NCBI RefSeq assembly: GCF_900106565.1
Contig: NZ_FNNJ01000006.1
Coordinates: 124,001-188,000, forward strand
Length of the DNA stretch: 64,000 bases
DNA from: Lutibacter oricola
GTDB lineage: Bacteria; Bacteroidota; Bacteroidia; Flavobacteriales; Flavobacteriaceae
Direction of reading: 5' to 3'
Below are positions 1 through 9,130 of this stretch, piece after piece; the stretch's first letter is position 1; every line of letters begins with the position of its first letter. The position numbers and the translations under genes are program-made. The notes under the pieces are model-generated. The model was not told the origin of the DNA. It searched no databases and was given only the letters and a program-made list of their open reading frames with translations.

Positions 1-601
1 TTTTATTAATATGCCTATTAAAATTGTAAAAAGTGGCGATATTATGAAAGATGCGGTTGAGTTTTATAGTAAAACTTCAGCAGAGAAATCTTCAATAATT
101 TCTAAACTAAAACTTCAAAAAAATAAATTTGTATTGGCAACTATTCATAGGCAAGAAAATACAGATGATATAGCTAAATTAAAATCTATTTTTGAAGCAC
201 TTCAAGAAATAAATAAAAGCAAGCAAGTAGTTTTACCATTGCACCCTAGAACAAAAGCTATTTTAGAAAAAAACAATTTATTTTATAACCTTACTTTTAT
301 AGATCCTGTTGGGTATTTTGATATGTTAGAGTTACTTAAAAATTGTAATCTGGTTGTAACGGATAGTGGAGGTTTACAAAAAGAAGCATTTTTTAATAAA
401 AAACACTGTATTATTGCGCGTGAAGAAACGGAATGGGTAGAGCTTGTTACAAATAAATTTGCGAAAATTGTTGGTAGTAACGAGAATAAAATTATTGCTG
501 CTTTTAAAGAGTTTCAGGCAAGTACAATTAGTTTTGATATGGAATTGTACGGTAATACAGTTGGAGAAAATATTTATAAAGAAATTAAAAATATAATTTA
601 A
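1..601 (+). CDS. wecB: UDP-N-acetylglucosamine 2-epimerase, C-terminal part (5' truncated by window)
   Basis: C-terminal ~200 residues of a non-hydrolysing UDP-GlcNAc 2-epimerase, which makes UDP-ManNAc for cell-surface polysaccharide in the cytoplasm. The frame is open to the left edge, so the ATG at 11 is internal and the N-terminal half lies outside. Family motifs seen are HRQEN, LHPRT, TDSGGLQKEA and REETEW, which line the nucleotide-sugar pocket in this family. The stop codon overlaps the next start by one base (TAATG), so it is translationally coupled to the flippase gene. The family assignment is firm; the polysaccharide made cannot be told from here. Confidence 0.9.
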   Translation, partial: FINMPIKIVKSGDIMKDAVEFYSKTSAEKSSIISKLKLQKNKFVLATIHRQENTDDIAKLKSIFEALQEINKSKQVVLPLHPRTKAILEKNNLFYNLTFIDPVGYFDMLELLKNCNLVVTDSGGLQKEAFFNKKHCIIAREETEWVELVTNKFAKIVGSNENKIIAAFKEFQASTISFDMELYGNTVGENIYKEIKNII

Positions 602-2067
602 TGGGTATTGTTTTAAAACAATCTTTTTTAAATACCGTAATTCTTTTTTTAGGTTTTGCTATTGGAGGAGTTAATGTAATGTTTTTATACACTCATTTTT
701 TACACGAAGATTATTTTGGTTTAATTACTTTTTTACTTTCAACAGCAAATATATTATTACCGTTATTGGTTTTTGGAATGCACCATACGGTGGTTAAATA
801 CTTTTCGTCGTATACGTCTAAACAAGAGCAAGATACTTTTTTAATGTCTTCAGTGTTATTGCCATTGTTAATTATTATTCCTGCTGCTTTTTTAGGTATG
901 TTTTTTTATGAAACTATAGCTAATTTAATTTCAACAAAAAACATTTTAATAAAAAATTATACGTGGCTTATATTTTTTGTAGCCATTTTTATGGGGTATT
1001 TTGAAGTGTTTTACGCTTGGACAAAAGTGAGATTTAAATCTGTGTTTGGCGGTTTTATAAAAGAAGTTTTTGCACGTTTATGCACATCAATATTATTGTT
1101 TGCGGTTTATTTTAATTGGATTAATAGCGAGCAATTTATTTATGGCGTTGTTATAGTTTATGCACTAAGAGTTATAATTATGAAACTTTATGCGTTTTAT
1201 ATTTATATGCCTACAATTTCATTTAAGTTACCAAGTAATGTTAAGGAGTTGGTATCTTTTTCGTTATACATTATTATTGCTGGGTCTGCTGCAAGTGTAT
1301 TATTAGAGATCGATAAATTTATGATTCCGCAGGTAGAAAAAATAGCTGAAGTTGCTTATTATTCGGTAGGGATATATATTGCAAGTGTAGTAGCTATACC
1401 AACTAGAGCAATGCAGCAAATTACTAGTCCTATTACGGCAAAAGATATGAATGAGAACAATATTGTTGAAGTTGAAAAACTATACAAGCAAACTTCTATA
1501 AATCTATTAGTAATAGGTGGATTGTTCTTTTTGCTAATAAATTTAAATATTTCAGACTTATATGAAATAATTAACAAGCCGCAGTTTACAAAAGGAATTT
1601 GGATTGTTTTAATTATATCGGTTGCTAAATTAATGGAGTTAGCTATGGGTACAGCAAATTCTATTTTAGTAAATTCTAAATATTATAAAATATTTTTTTA
1701 CCTGTCATTAGCAATGGCTTTAACTGTAATTTTGTTAAACCATTGGTTAATAAAAGCGGTGGGTATTAACGGGGCAGCTTTGGCAACTTTAATTGTTGTT
1801 GTTGTGTATGGTTTTATAAAAATAGTATATATAAATTATAAATTTAAAATATCTCCTTTTAAGCCAGAAACGGTTAAATTATTATTAATTTTAACTGTTG
1901 TATTTTTTAGTTTTTATTTTTTGAATATTAATTTAAATCCGTTTTTTACAATTATTATTAAAAGTATACTAATAAGTGTTATATATCTTTTTTTAGTGAA
2001 GAGTTTAAATATATCTAAAGACTTAAACGAATTATTTTTTAATTTTATTAAAAACAAAAAAAGTTAA
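601..2067 (+). CDS. Polysaccharide flippase (Wzx/MATE-like), multi-pass membrane protein
   Basis: A 488-residue protein made almost entirely of hydrophobic segments (I judge about 12-14 membrane spans), the size and pattern of Wzx/MviN-type flippases that move lipid-linked oligosaccharides across the inner membrane. It begins within the stop codon of the UDP-GlcNAc 2-epimerase gene, so both belong to one surface-glycan operon. Its 3' end is followed by about 125 bp with no coding, where the operon appears to end. No short signature motif exists for the family, so the call rests on topology, length and neighbour. Confidence 0.8.
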   Translation: MGIVLKQSFLNTVILFLGFAIGGVNVMFLYTHFLHEDYFGLITFLLSTANILLPLLVFGMHHTVVKYFSSYTSKQEQDTFLMSSVLLPLLIIIPAAFLGMFFYETIANLISTKNILIKNYTWLIFFVAIFMGYFEVFYAWTKVRFKSVFGGFIKEVFARLCTSILLFAVYFNWINSEQFIYGVVIVYALRVIIMKLYAFYIYMPTISFKLPSNVKELVSFSLYIIIAGSAASVLLEIDKFMIPQVEKIAEVAYYSVGIYIASVVAIPTRAMQQITSPITAKDMNENNIVEVEKLYKQTSINLLVIGGLFFLLINLNISDLYEIINKPQFTKGIWIVLIISVAKLMELAMGTANSILVNSKYYKIFFYLSLAMALTVILLNHWLIKAVGINGAALATLIVVVVYGFIKIVYINYKFKISPFKPETVKLLLILTVVFFSFYFLNINLNPFFTIIIKSILISVIYLFLVKSLNISKDLNELFFNFIKNKKS

Positions 2068-2192
2068 AACCATAATTAGACTTTGTTATTTTAATAATTG
2101 TTTTTTATAAAGAATATAAAACTGTAATGTATGTTACAATATAGCGTCTTAAAATTTGAGGAAAATCAATTACTTTCGTTTAAATTTTAATT

Positions 2193-2804
2193 ATGGAATA
2201 TTTACAGCACGTTTTTTATGGAGTTATAATGGCGTACATAGGTTTAATTGCGCCAGGTATGTTAAACATGACGGCTTTAAAAATTAGATTAAATACAGGT
2301 AAATATGAAAGCGTTAAATTTGTAGCAGGAGCTTCAACTGTTGTTTTTATTCAGGCGGGTATTGCATTGTTTTTTGCTGAATTTTTTGTCAATAATCCAG
2401 CTGTTATTAAGAATTTGAAAATAGCAGGTATTGTTGTGTTTTTTATATTATCGGCAGTGTTTTTTTTACAAGCTAGAAAAAAAGTAAATTCAAAAAATAC
2501 AACTAAAGGTAATTATTATCTAAGAGGCGTATTTATGTCTTCAATTAATTTATTAGCAATTCCATTTTACCTAGGTGTAAGTGTTTTATTAGCTTCAGAA
2601 GATAAAATAATTATAGCGCAGCCATATATCGTATTTTTTGTGTTTGGCGCTTCATTAGGTTCGTTTTTATTGTTTTATACCTATATAGCTTTTGCTAGTT
2701 ATATTGAAAAAAGAATATCTTTTATTACCCAAAACATAAATTATATTTTAGGTAGTTTATTTTTTATTCTAGGTTTGGTAACTTTTTATAAAACCCTATT
2801 TTAA
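2193..2804 (+). CDS. LysE/RhtB-family amino-acid exporter-like membrane protein
   Basis: A 203-residue inner-membrane protein with six predicted hydrophobic segments. The N-terminal stretch YIGLIAPGMLNMTALK matches the LysE-family opening, where a PGP-like turn follows the first helix, and the length is normal for the family (about 200 aa). Members export amino acids or similar small metabolites; the substrate cannot be predicted here. It stands alone between the polysaccharide operon and the DinB-like gene, 38 bp upstream of the latter, so the two may be co-transcribed. Confidence 0.7.
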   Translation: MEYLQHVFYGVIMAYIGLIAPGMLNMTALKIRLNTGKYESVKFVAGASTVVFIQAGIALFFAEFFVNNPAVIKNLKIAGIVVFFILSAVFFLQARKKVNSKNTTKGNYYLRGVFMSSINLLAIPFYLGVSVLLASEDKIIIAQPYIVFFVFGASLGSFLLFYTYIAFASYIEKRISFITQNINYILGSLFFILGLVTFYKTLF

Positions 2805-2842
2805 TTTATTATTATATTTACGAACTCAAAATTATTTATTGA

Positions 2843-3331
2843 ATGATAGGCGCTATTGAAAACAATTTAAAAAGGGGAATTAGTTTGTTAGAAAACATTT
2901 CTGATGAAGAGTATAGCAATACAAGCATTGCTCCTTATTATTCTAGTATTGGTGGGCATATGCGTCATATATTAGATGTTTTCGACTGTATTTTTGAAGG
3001 TTTAGATTCAAAAAGTGTTAATTTAGTAAATAGGAAAAGAAATCAACTTGCTGAAAACTATACAAAAGACGGTATTTTATATTTTGATAGAATTATAAAG
3101 TCTTTAAATGAAATAGATGTTACCATGCTTGATTGTATAGTTGAAGTAAAAGATGATTTAGGTATGGGAATTATTTCTGCGAACTACACCTTAGGTGCTG
3201 CTCTTATTCAGGCGCACAGCCATGCAATTCATCATTTTGCAAGTATTGGGTACGTTGTAACTCAACTAGGAATTGAATTGCCAGATGAAGATTTTGGTTT
3301 TAATCCAACTACACCAAAATTAACTACTTAA
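2843..3331 (+). CDS. DinB-like four-helix-bundle protein
   Basis: A 162-residue soluble protein of the DinB/YfiT-like superfamily. The expected metal-binding histidines are present: H39/H42 in the GGHMRHILDVF segment and H125, H127, H130 and H131 in AHSHAIHHF. Such proteins are often metal-dependent thiol transferases or of unknown role; the name comes from a DNA-damage-induced Bacillus gene and does not imply repair. A weak hairpin (AAAAGC-TATTT-GCTTTT) starts directly after the stop and may end transcription. Confidence 0.7.
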   Translation: MIGAIENNLKRGISLLENISDEEYSNTSIAPYYSSIGGHMRHILDVFDCIFEGLDSKSVNLVNRKRNQLAENYTKDGILYFDRIIKSLNEIDVTMLDCIVEVKDDLGMGIISANYTLGAALIQAHSHAIHHFASIGYVVTQLGIELPDEDFGFNPTTPKLTT

Positions 3332-3349
3332 AAAAGCTATTTGCTTTTA
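3332..3349 (+). terminator. Weak terminator-like hairpin after the DinB-like gene
   Basis: AAAAGC / GCTTTT stem with a 5-nt loop immediately after the stop codon, followed by only a short T/A run. The stem is six bp and mostly A-T, so this is tentative. Confidence 0.35.
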
Positions 3350-3465
3350 AATGTGACCTTTAGAAAAAGTGTGTGTCCAATTATTGTAAGCGTGTAGATT
3401 ATTTTGCTTATCGATTGTTTTGGACTGTTCAACGATAAATATAAGTTTTTAATCTAAAATTAGTT

Positions 3466-3493
3466 TTGGTTTTTTTAAATTGTAATAGATTTG
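3466..3493 (+). promoter_or_regulatory. Bacteroidota -33/-7 promoter for the exported-protein cluster
   Basis: TTG at 3466-3468, 17-bp spacer, TAGATTTG at 3486-3493. This fits the Bacteroidota sigma-A type (TTG...TAnnTTTG). The start site would fall near 3498, leaving a leader of about 47 nt before the ATG at 3545. Confidence 0.5.
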
Positions 3494-3544
3494 TCCAAAA
3501 TAACCAGTAATGTTTAACCGAGTTTTAATTGAATCATTAAAAAA

Positions 3545-4480
3545 ATGAAAAAAGTATTAGTTTTATTTTTATTATTCTCGACCACTATTTTTTCGCAAGT
3601 TAAAATTGGTGATAACCCTTCTATAATTGATTTAAATTCAATTTTGGAATTAGAGAGTACGAATAAAGCTTTTGTTTTAACAAGGTTAACAACTAATCAA
3701 ATGAATGCAATAACTCCTTTAAAAGGAGCTATTATATATAATGTAGATGAGAATTGCTTGTTTTTATTTAATGATGTTGAGTGGAAAAGTATGTGTAATT
3801 CATATGAAGGCGTAAATGTTACAACTTCAAATAATGCACCTACCAATAATGTAACGGGAGATTTTTGGATTAATAATGAGAACGGAATTCCACAAGTTAA
3901 CTTATGGAATGGAAGTGAGTGGGTTTTAGTGAGTCAAAATAATTACAGTGGAACAGGAGTTCCAAACAATGCGACAGTTTTAAACCCAAATCAAGGTAAC
4001 ATTTATTTCGATCAAACTTCTGGAGATGTTTATTTATATAATGGAGTAAATTGGGAGTTAGTTAGTAGTATTTCTGCTAATAATGGTCTAACTAAGGTTG
4101 GTAATACTATTCAGTTAGGTGGAGACCTTATAAAACCTACAGAAATAACTACAACAGCTACAAATACACTTGCTTTACAAGGCTTAGAAAATGAGGTAGA
4201 TGTAAATGAAGTTGAACTTGTTGTTGTGGATAAAGCGACAGGTGTATTGAAAAAAATTGAACCTTCTAATTTATTAAGAGAAGAAGAAATTGTAATTATA
4301 GCCAACGATGGACAAAGTCAGTTTTCTCCGCCGTATCCAATAACAAATCCCAAGCACATTGATGTGTATAGAAATGGAGTTCGAATAGATTTTACAACTA
4401 TTAACGCTACTACTATAGAAGTAGAATCAGAAGCTGTTTGCTATAAAAATGACAAAATAAGAATAGTACAATTTTATTAA
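3545..4480 (+). CDS. Exported protein with tail-fibre-like W motifs (function unknown)
   Basis: A 311-residue protein with a Sec signal peptide (cleavage likely before QVKIG, residue 18). It opens with a segment common in exported Bacteroidota proteins (SILELESTNKAFVLTRLT) and then has three copies of a short motif ending in an aromatic-rich turn (G-x-IYN/FW/YFD ... LYNG-x-x-W), at residues 61-80, 105-126 and 151-170. The same motif recurs once in each of the genes at 5379 and 7826. The C terminus holds VYRNGVRI...NDKIRIVQFY, a module like those ending phage tail fibres and adhesins. I see no enzyme motif. It is the first of five adjacent exported proteins and probably forms a transcription unit with the next gene. 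Confidence 0.75.
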   Translation: MKKVLVLFLLFSTTIFSQVKIGDNPSIIDLNSILELESTNKAFVLTRLTTNQMNAITPLKGAIIYNVDENCLFLFNDVEWKSMCNSYEGVNVTTSNNAPTNNVTGDFWINNENGIPQVNLWNGSEWVLVSQNNYSGTGVPNNATVLNPNQGNIYFDQTSGDVYLYNGVNWELVSSISANNGLTKVGNTIQLGGDLIKPTEITTTATNTLALQGLENEVDVNEVELVVVDKATGVLKKIEPSNLLREEEIVIIANDGQSQFSPPYPITNPKHIDVYRNGVRIDFTTINATTIEVESEAVCYKNDKIRIVQFY

Positions 4481-4537
4481 AAGAGAAATATTAAAAGAAA
4501 AACAAATAGAATAACCCAAAATTTAAAAACAGAAAAA

Positions 4538-5245
4538 ATGAAAAAAAGAACATTTAAAACAAGTTTAAAATTAGCTTTAGTAGCTATATTTATGATGTCA
4601 GTTGGAGCAGTTAGTGCACAACAAACTGACGGAGCAACTGGTATTGCTAAAATAGAAGATGCTGGAAAATCTAAAGTGCTTAATGGTACAATTAGAGTTA
4701 TAGACAACAAAGGGACTAAGAAATTTTTACAAGTTCAAAATGGTTTAACTTTACTTACTAATGAAGCTCCAGACGGAGGTATTGTTTCTACATGGCAATT
4801 AGGTGGTACTTTAACAGATGATACAGAAATAAAAGCTGATGGTAAAGAGTTCAAGATTACATTAGAAAACGGAGGTACATTTATAGTAGATGGTATAGAG
4901 GAAACTGAAGAAGTTGCTGCAACTACTATTGGAACAAGTGGTTACACTGTTTTAGTTAGAAATGAAGCAACTGGTGAGGTAGAAAAAATGTTAGTTTCAG
5001 ATTTAGTAGAAGGTGGTCATATGGAGGTAGAGGCTACAGCAGATACTACAGTACCTGCAATTTCTGATGCAACTATTCCAGCAGAATACCAAAAAGTTTC
5101 AGTTTATAGAAATGGAGCAAAATTAAGAGCTAATGTAGATTATACTGTTGCTGCAGGTGCGGTAACTTTGGTACCTCAAGCTGGAGCTCCAAATGATTGG
5201 GCTATTTATAATGGTGATATTTTTGAAGTACAATGGGTAAAATAA
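4538..5245 (+). CDS. Exported protein sharing the VYRNG C-terminal module (function unknown)
   Basis: A 235-residue protein with a clear signal peptide ending near VSAQQTDGA. The C terminus (VSVYRNGAKLRANVDYTV...GDIFEVQWVK) is the same kind of module as that ending the upstream protein, arguing that the two are related surface components. The middle is beta-prone, rich in G, T, E and V, with no cysteine and no enzyme motif. It lies 57 bp downstream of the previous gene and is followed by a strong hairpin terminator at 5284-5316, so the two form a bicistronic unit. Confidence 0.75.
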   Translation: MKKRTFKTSLKLALVAIFMMSVGAVSAQQTDGATGIAKIEDAGKSKVLNGTIRVIDNKGTKKFLQVQNGLTLLTNEAPDGGIVSTWQLGGTLTDDTEIKADGKEFKITLENGGTFIVDGIEETEEVAATTIGTSGYTVLVRNEATGEVEKMLVSDLVEGGHMEVEATADTTVPAISDATIPAEYQKVSVYRNGAKLRANVDYTVAAGAVTLVPQAGAPNDWAIYNGDIFEVQWVK

Positions 5246-5283
5246 AAGCTATCCAAAATAATTGATTCTTGTTTTAAAATATA

Positions 5284-5318
5284 AAAAGAGTTGGTTAAAG
5301 TATTAGCCAACTCTTTAT
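5284..5318 (+). terminator. Rho-independent terminator
   Basis: Stem AAAGAGTTGG / CCAACTCTTT around a loop of about 13 nt, ending in a short T-rich tract, between the exported-protein genes at 4538 and 5379. It separates the two-gene unit from the following three-gene unit. Confidence 0.7.
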
Positions 5319-5378
5319 AACAAGGATTAAAATAAATGAGTGTTTTGAATTAAAAATTTAGATTAATAATAAAAAGAT

Positions 5379-7820
5379 ATGTTTTACAAGAGATTGATAA
5401 GGGTTTTGTTGTTTACACTTTGTGTAACATATGTGCAAATTGGTTTTGCGCAAAAGGTTACCGTTATTAATCAAAAAGGAACAAAAATAGATGTTGTAAA
5501 TAATACTGTTACAACTTCAACTACAGCACCATCAAACCCAAATACCGATGATATTTGGTTTGATACAACAAACAATTTAACTAAAGTGTTTAATGGTACA
5601 GGTTGGGATGAATTAGGAGGAGTTAATACAAAATTTGAAGTTGTTGGTACAAATTTAGAAATTACCGATTCAAATGGAACTTTATCTATCCCAATATCTT
5701 CAATTAATACCGATGCTCAAACAATCGCTTTATCAGACGATATCATTACGTTATCAAATGGAACAGGAGCAGATACTACTGTAGATTTATCAGGTTATAT
5801 AAGTTCAGACAATCAAAACTTAACAGGGGCAACTCTAACAGGAACTTCATTAGAGATTGAAATAGAAGATGGAGATCCAGTAACAGTAGATTTAGGAGCC
5901 TTGGTAAACGATACAGATTTTGATATTACTAATGAAATACAAGATTTATCATTATCAGGAAATGATTTAACAATCACAAATAATACAGGAGCAACCACCA
6001 TAGATTTATCACCTTATTTAGATAATACCGATGCTCAAACAATCGCTTTATCAGGCGATACCATTACGTTATCAAATGGAACAGGAGCAGATACTACCGT
6101 AGATTTATCAGGTTATATAAGTTCAGACAATCAAAACTTAACAAGGGCAACTCTAACAGGAACTTCATTAGAGATTGAAATAGAAGATGGAAATCCAGTA
6201 ACAGTAGATTTAGGAGCCTTGGTAAACGATACAGATTTTGATATTACTAATGAAATACAAGATTTATCATTATCAGGAAATGATTTAACAATTACAAACA
6301 ATACAGGAGCAACCACCATAGATTTATCACCTTATTTAGATAATACCGATGCTCAAACAATCGCTTTATCAGGCGATACCATTACGTTATCAAATGGAAC
6401 AGGAGCAGATACTACCGTAGATTTATCAGGTTATATAAGTTCAGACAATCAAAACTTAACAGGGGCAACTCTAACAGGAACTTCATTAGAAATTGAAATA
6501 GAAGATGGAAATCCAGTAACAGTTGAATTAGGAGCCTTGGTAAACGATGCAGATTTTGATATTACTAATGAGCTTTCCAATTTAAGTCTGGACCCAGTTA
6601 CAAATATACTTACTTTAACTAATCCAGCTACAAGTGGTAATGAAGTTGATCTAAGTAATATTTCAACAGACGATCAAGAGATTAACTTTTTTGCATTTAA
6701 TGGTTCAACTTTTGAATTACAAGTGGGTATAGAATCAGGAGGAGCACCAAAAATGGTAAATCTTTCTGCTTTATATGCAGATGGTACTGAAACAGAGATT
6801 AATGCAGGTACTAACATTCAAATTTTAGGAGATGGATCTTCTACATTACCATATGTTATAAATAATACTTTTACAGAAGTTGATGGAAGTATTACGAATG
6901 AAATTAATACAGCATTTAGTGTAGTAGATGTTTCAGGAACCGATTATTTAAGAATAACTGATTCTAATGGAAATTTAGATGTTCCTCTTTCCGATTTGGA
7001 GCATACTGGAACTACTGGTTCACTTTTCTTTGCAGGAATTGATGGAAAGCCAACAGAGGATAATGTAGAATTATTTTTTGATAATACAAATAATAGGTTA
7101 GGTATAGGAACTAATAGTCCTACAAATAAATTAGAAGTTTCTGGAGCTACAGGAACTCAAGGGGTACTTAATTCAAATGGAACAGTAAATGAACCTTCTT
7201 ATAGATTTAAGAATGATACAAATACTGGTTTTTATAGACCTGCAGCAGATGAGATTGGTTTAACAGTTGGGGGTATTGAAGCTTTAAATATTGATGAAAC
7301 GTCTAATAGTACAACAGTAACAATTAAAGAAACATTAAAATTAGATGGTGATGTTTTAGACTCTAATGGAGATGCCGGTACAGCTGGGCAAGTGTTATCT
7401 TCTACTGTTAGTGGAACAGACTGGGTTGATGCTCCTGCAGCACCATCACTTACAATAGAAAAAGAAACAATTGGTTATGTGTTTGCTGCAGCTCAAATTC
7501 AAGGAAATGGTACTAATTTATTTAAAATTGGTTGTAGCGTTTCTCGTACTGCTGTAGGAAGATATACAGTAACTTTTGATAATGCGCATCCAAATGGTGC
7601 GGCCTATGATATTTCTTTCGGAGCTCAAGTAGAAAATGCAAATAATAGAAGAGACTCAAGAATAGTTTCTGTGGAAACAGGTTCGCAAACAGCTAATGGG
7701 TTTAATGTGCTTGTGCTTACAGGAGATAATGGTACCACAGCAGATGTTTTTGTAGATGAAGTTTGGTATTTTAACACTTCAGCAACAAAAGAAGTGGTTG
7801 TTGACGTAAAACTTAATTAA
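5379..7820 (+). CDS. Exported 813-residue repeat protein, tail-fibre/adhesin-like
   Basis: Signal peptide (residues 1-24, ending GFAQ). One G/D-x-IWFD...FNGTGW motif follows at residues 57-76, as in the neighbouring genes. From residue ~112 to ~397 there are about 2.7 copies of a 106-residue acidic, Thr/Asn/Asp-rich repeat (SGDTITLSNGTGADTTVDLS, DLGALVNDTDFDITNEIQDL). The second half carries NRLGIGTNSPTNKLEVSG and NTGFYRPAADEIGLTVGGIE, phrases typical of phage tail-fibre shafts and of Bacteroidota surface proteins. Only one cysteine lies in the mature part. It is probably a long extracellular fibre. It starts a three-gene unit with 5- and 6-bp gaps. The substrate or partner bound is unknown. 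Confidence 0.8.
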   Translation: MFYKRLIRVLLFTLCVTYVQIGFAQKVTVINQKGTKIDVVNNTVTTSTTAPSNPNTDDIWFDTTNNLTKVFNGTGWDELGGVNTKFEVVGTNLEITDSNGTLSIPISSINTDAQTIALSDDIITLSNGTGADTTVDLSGYISSDNQNLTGATLTGTSLEIEIEDGDPVTVDLGALVNDTDFDITNEIQDLSLSGNDLTITNNTGATTIDLSPYLDNTDAQTIALSGDTITLSNGTGADTTVDLSGYISSDNQNLTRATLTGTSLEIEIEDGNPVTVDLGALVNDTDFDITNEIQDLSLSGNDLTITNNTGATTIDLSPYLDNTDAQTIALSGDTITLSNGTGADTTVDLSGYISSDNQNLTGATLTGTSLEIEIEDGNPVTVELGALVNDADFDITNELSNLSLDPVTNILTLTNPATSGNEVDLSNISTDDQEINFFAFNGSTFELQVGIESGGAPKMVNLSALYADGTETEINAGTNIQILGDGSSTLPYVINNTFTEVDGSITNEINTAFSVVDVSGTDYLRITDSNGNLDVPLSDLEHTGTTGSLFFAGIDGKPTEDNVELFFDNTNNRLGIGTNSPTNKLEVSGATGTQGVLNSNGTVNEPSYRFKNDTNTGFYRPAADEIGLTVGGIEALNIDETSNSTTVTIKETLKLDGDVLDSNGDAGTAGQVLSSTVSGTDWVDAPAAPSLTIEKETIGYVFAAAQIQGNGTNLFKIGCSVSRTAVGRYTVTFDNAHPNGAAYDISFGAQVENANNRRDSRIVSVETGSQTANGFNVLVLTGDNGTTADVFVDEVWYFNTSATKEVVVDVKLN
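5713..6571 (+). repeat. 318-bp in-frame tandem repeat, about 2.7 copies
   Basis: Copies begin at 5713, 6031 and 6349 (starting ATGCTCAAAC), a period of exactly 318 bp (106 codons). The third copy stops matching after 6571. The copies are nearly identical at DNA level; visible differences include GATATC/GATACC and one Gly/Arg change (GGGG/AAGG near 5827/6145). Such identity implies recent duplication or gene conversion and predicts copy-number variation between strains. Confidence 0.95.
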
Positions 7821-7825
7821 AAATT

Positions 7826-9124
7826 ATGAAGTTTAAAATAATTGTTTTTGTAGTATTATGTTTGTTTTCAATTAGTTTACATGCTCAATTGGATGAATTT
7901 TCTGTAATGGGAATTCCATCAGGGACAACTTCAGAAATAAATGCAGTTACACCTTTAGAAGCTGGTGCTATAGTTTATAATTCAGAAACAAAAAAAATAA
8001 TGCTATTTGATGGAACTAGTTGGGTTAATAACGAAAATACAGATGGTGATAGCTGGTCTTTGAAAGGAAATAGCATAACAAATGGTTATTTTATAGGTTC
8101 AACAAATAACGAAGATTTGGTATTAAAAGCCAATAATATTGAATCAGGACGTATTAGTGTTTATCAATTATCTACGGCATTGGGTTATAATGCAAAGGCA
8201 GCTTATCAAGGTACTACTATTGGAAGAGAAGCGGTTGTTGGAGGTAATGCAGGAGTAGCTATTGGATTTAAAACTCAAGCGAATAATCAAAATTCAACAG
8301 TGGTAGGTTCTGGCGCTCAAGGAAATGCAAATAATACAACTGTTTATGGATACAGAGCTGTAATTAATACTTCAGCTCAAAATTCTACAGCAATAGGTGC
8401 AAATGCAAGTGTGAGTGCTAATGGTCAAAATTCTAATGCCATTGGTTACAATGCAAAAGTTAATGCGTCTGGGTATGTTACAAATGCAACAGCAATTGGA
8501 ACGAACGCAGAAGCTACAAAATCTAATACATTAATTTTAGGTAACAACGCTAATATAGGTATTGGAACTAGCGATCCAACTGAAAAATTACAAGTTAATG
8601 GCTCAGTAAAAATAGTTGATGGTACTGAAGGAGATGGAAAAGTATTAACATCTGACTCTAATGGAAAGGCTTCTTGGAAAAGTAATACAACAGTATATGT
8701 TGGTCAATTCATTATTTCTGCAACAGGAAATAAAATTATTACAGGATTACCTTTTAAGCCTTCTTCAATAACTTTTGTTGCTCATGCAAATGTAGAGACT
8801 TTAGATATGGATACTGATAACGCTGCAGGAGATAATAATAAAGGTTTAGCCAATTCATTTGGAACTATGAATGGTTTTGCAAGAGATGATGACGGAACCA
8901 TAACACAACAAGTTATATACATAGGAGGAAGTGGAAATTCAATTAATGATATATCTAGATACGCTTCAAGTAGTAGATGTATTGGATTAAGATATAGTGA
9001 CCAAAATGGTAATGCTTTAGGTAGAACTTTAGGTAGTTTAACATCCTTCAATACAAATGGATTTACAATAAATGTTACAAATAAATCAGACAACATAGTT
9101 GTTTTATATACAGCTTATAAATAA
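7826..9124 (+). CDS. Exported YadA-head-like protein with tail-fibre C terminus
   Basis: A 432-residue protein with a signal peptide ending LHAQLDE. Residues 37-66 repeat the family motif (INAVTPLEAGAIVYN...LFDGTSW) seen in the gene at 3545. Residues ~118-240 are a run of loops of the TAIGANAS / NAIGYNAK / AVAIGFKT type, the left-handed beta-roll repeats of trimeric YadA/Hep_Hag heads. IGIGTSDPTEKLQVNGS follows, as in the 5379 product. The last ~140 residues (FIISATGNKIITGLPFKPSSITFVA...) resemble C-terminal domains of phage fibres. It is probably a trimeric surface fibre or head. It sits 5 bp after the repeat protein and 6 bp before the T9SS-domain gene. Confidence 0.8.
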   Translation: MKFKIIVFVVLCLFSISLHAQLDEFSVMGIPSGTTSEINAVTPLEAGAIVYNSETKKIMLFDGTSWVNNENTDGDSWSLKGNSITNGYFIGSTNNEDLVLKANNIESGRISVYQLSTALGYNAKAAYQGTTIGREAVVGGNAGVAIGFKTQANNQNSTVVGSGAQGNANNTTVYGYRAVINTSAQNSTAIGANASVSANGQNSNAIGYNAKVNASGYVTNATAIGTNAEATKSNTLILGNNANIGIGTSDPTEKLQVNGSVKIVDGTEGDGKVLTSDSNGKASWKSNTTVYVGQFIISATGNKIITGLPFKPSSITFVAHANVETLDMDTDNAAGDNNKGLANSFGTMNGFARDDDGTITQQVIYIGGSGNSINDISRYASSSRCIGLRYSDQNGNALGRTLGSLTSFNTNGFTINVTNKSDNIVVLYTAYK

Positions 9125-9130
9125 AATTAA

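Noticed and set aside
5813-6319. Two identical 62-codon antisense ORFs
   Set aside because: They are mirror images of the coding repeat and lack any protein-like features.
5713-6571. CRISPR-like repetition
   Set aside because: The units are 318 bp, contiguous, in frame and coding, with no spacers.
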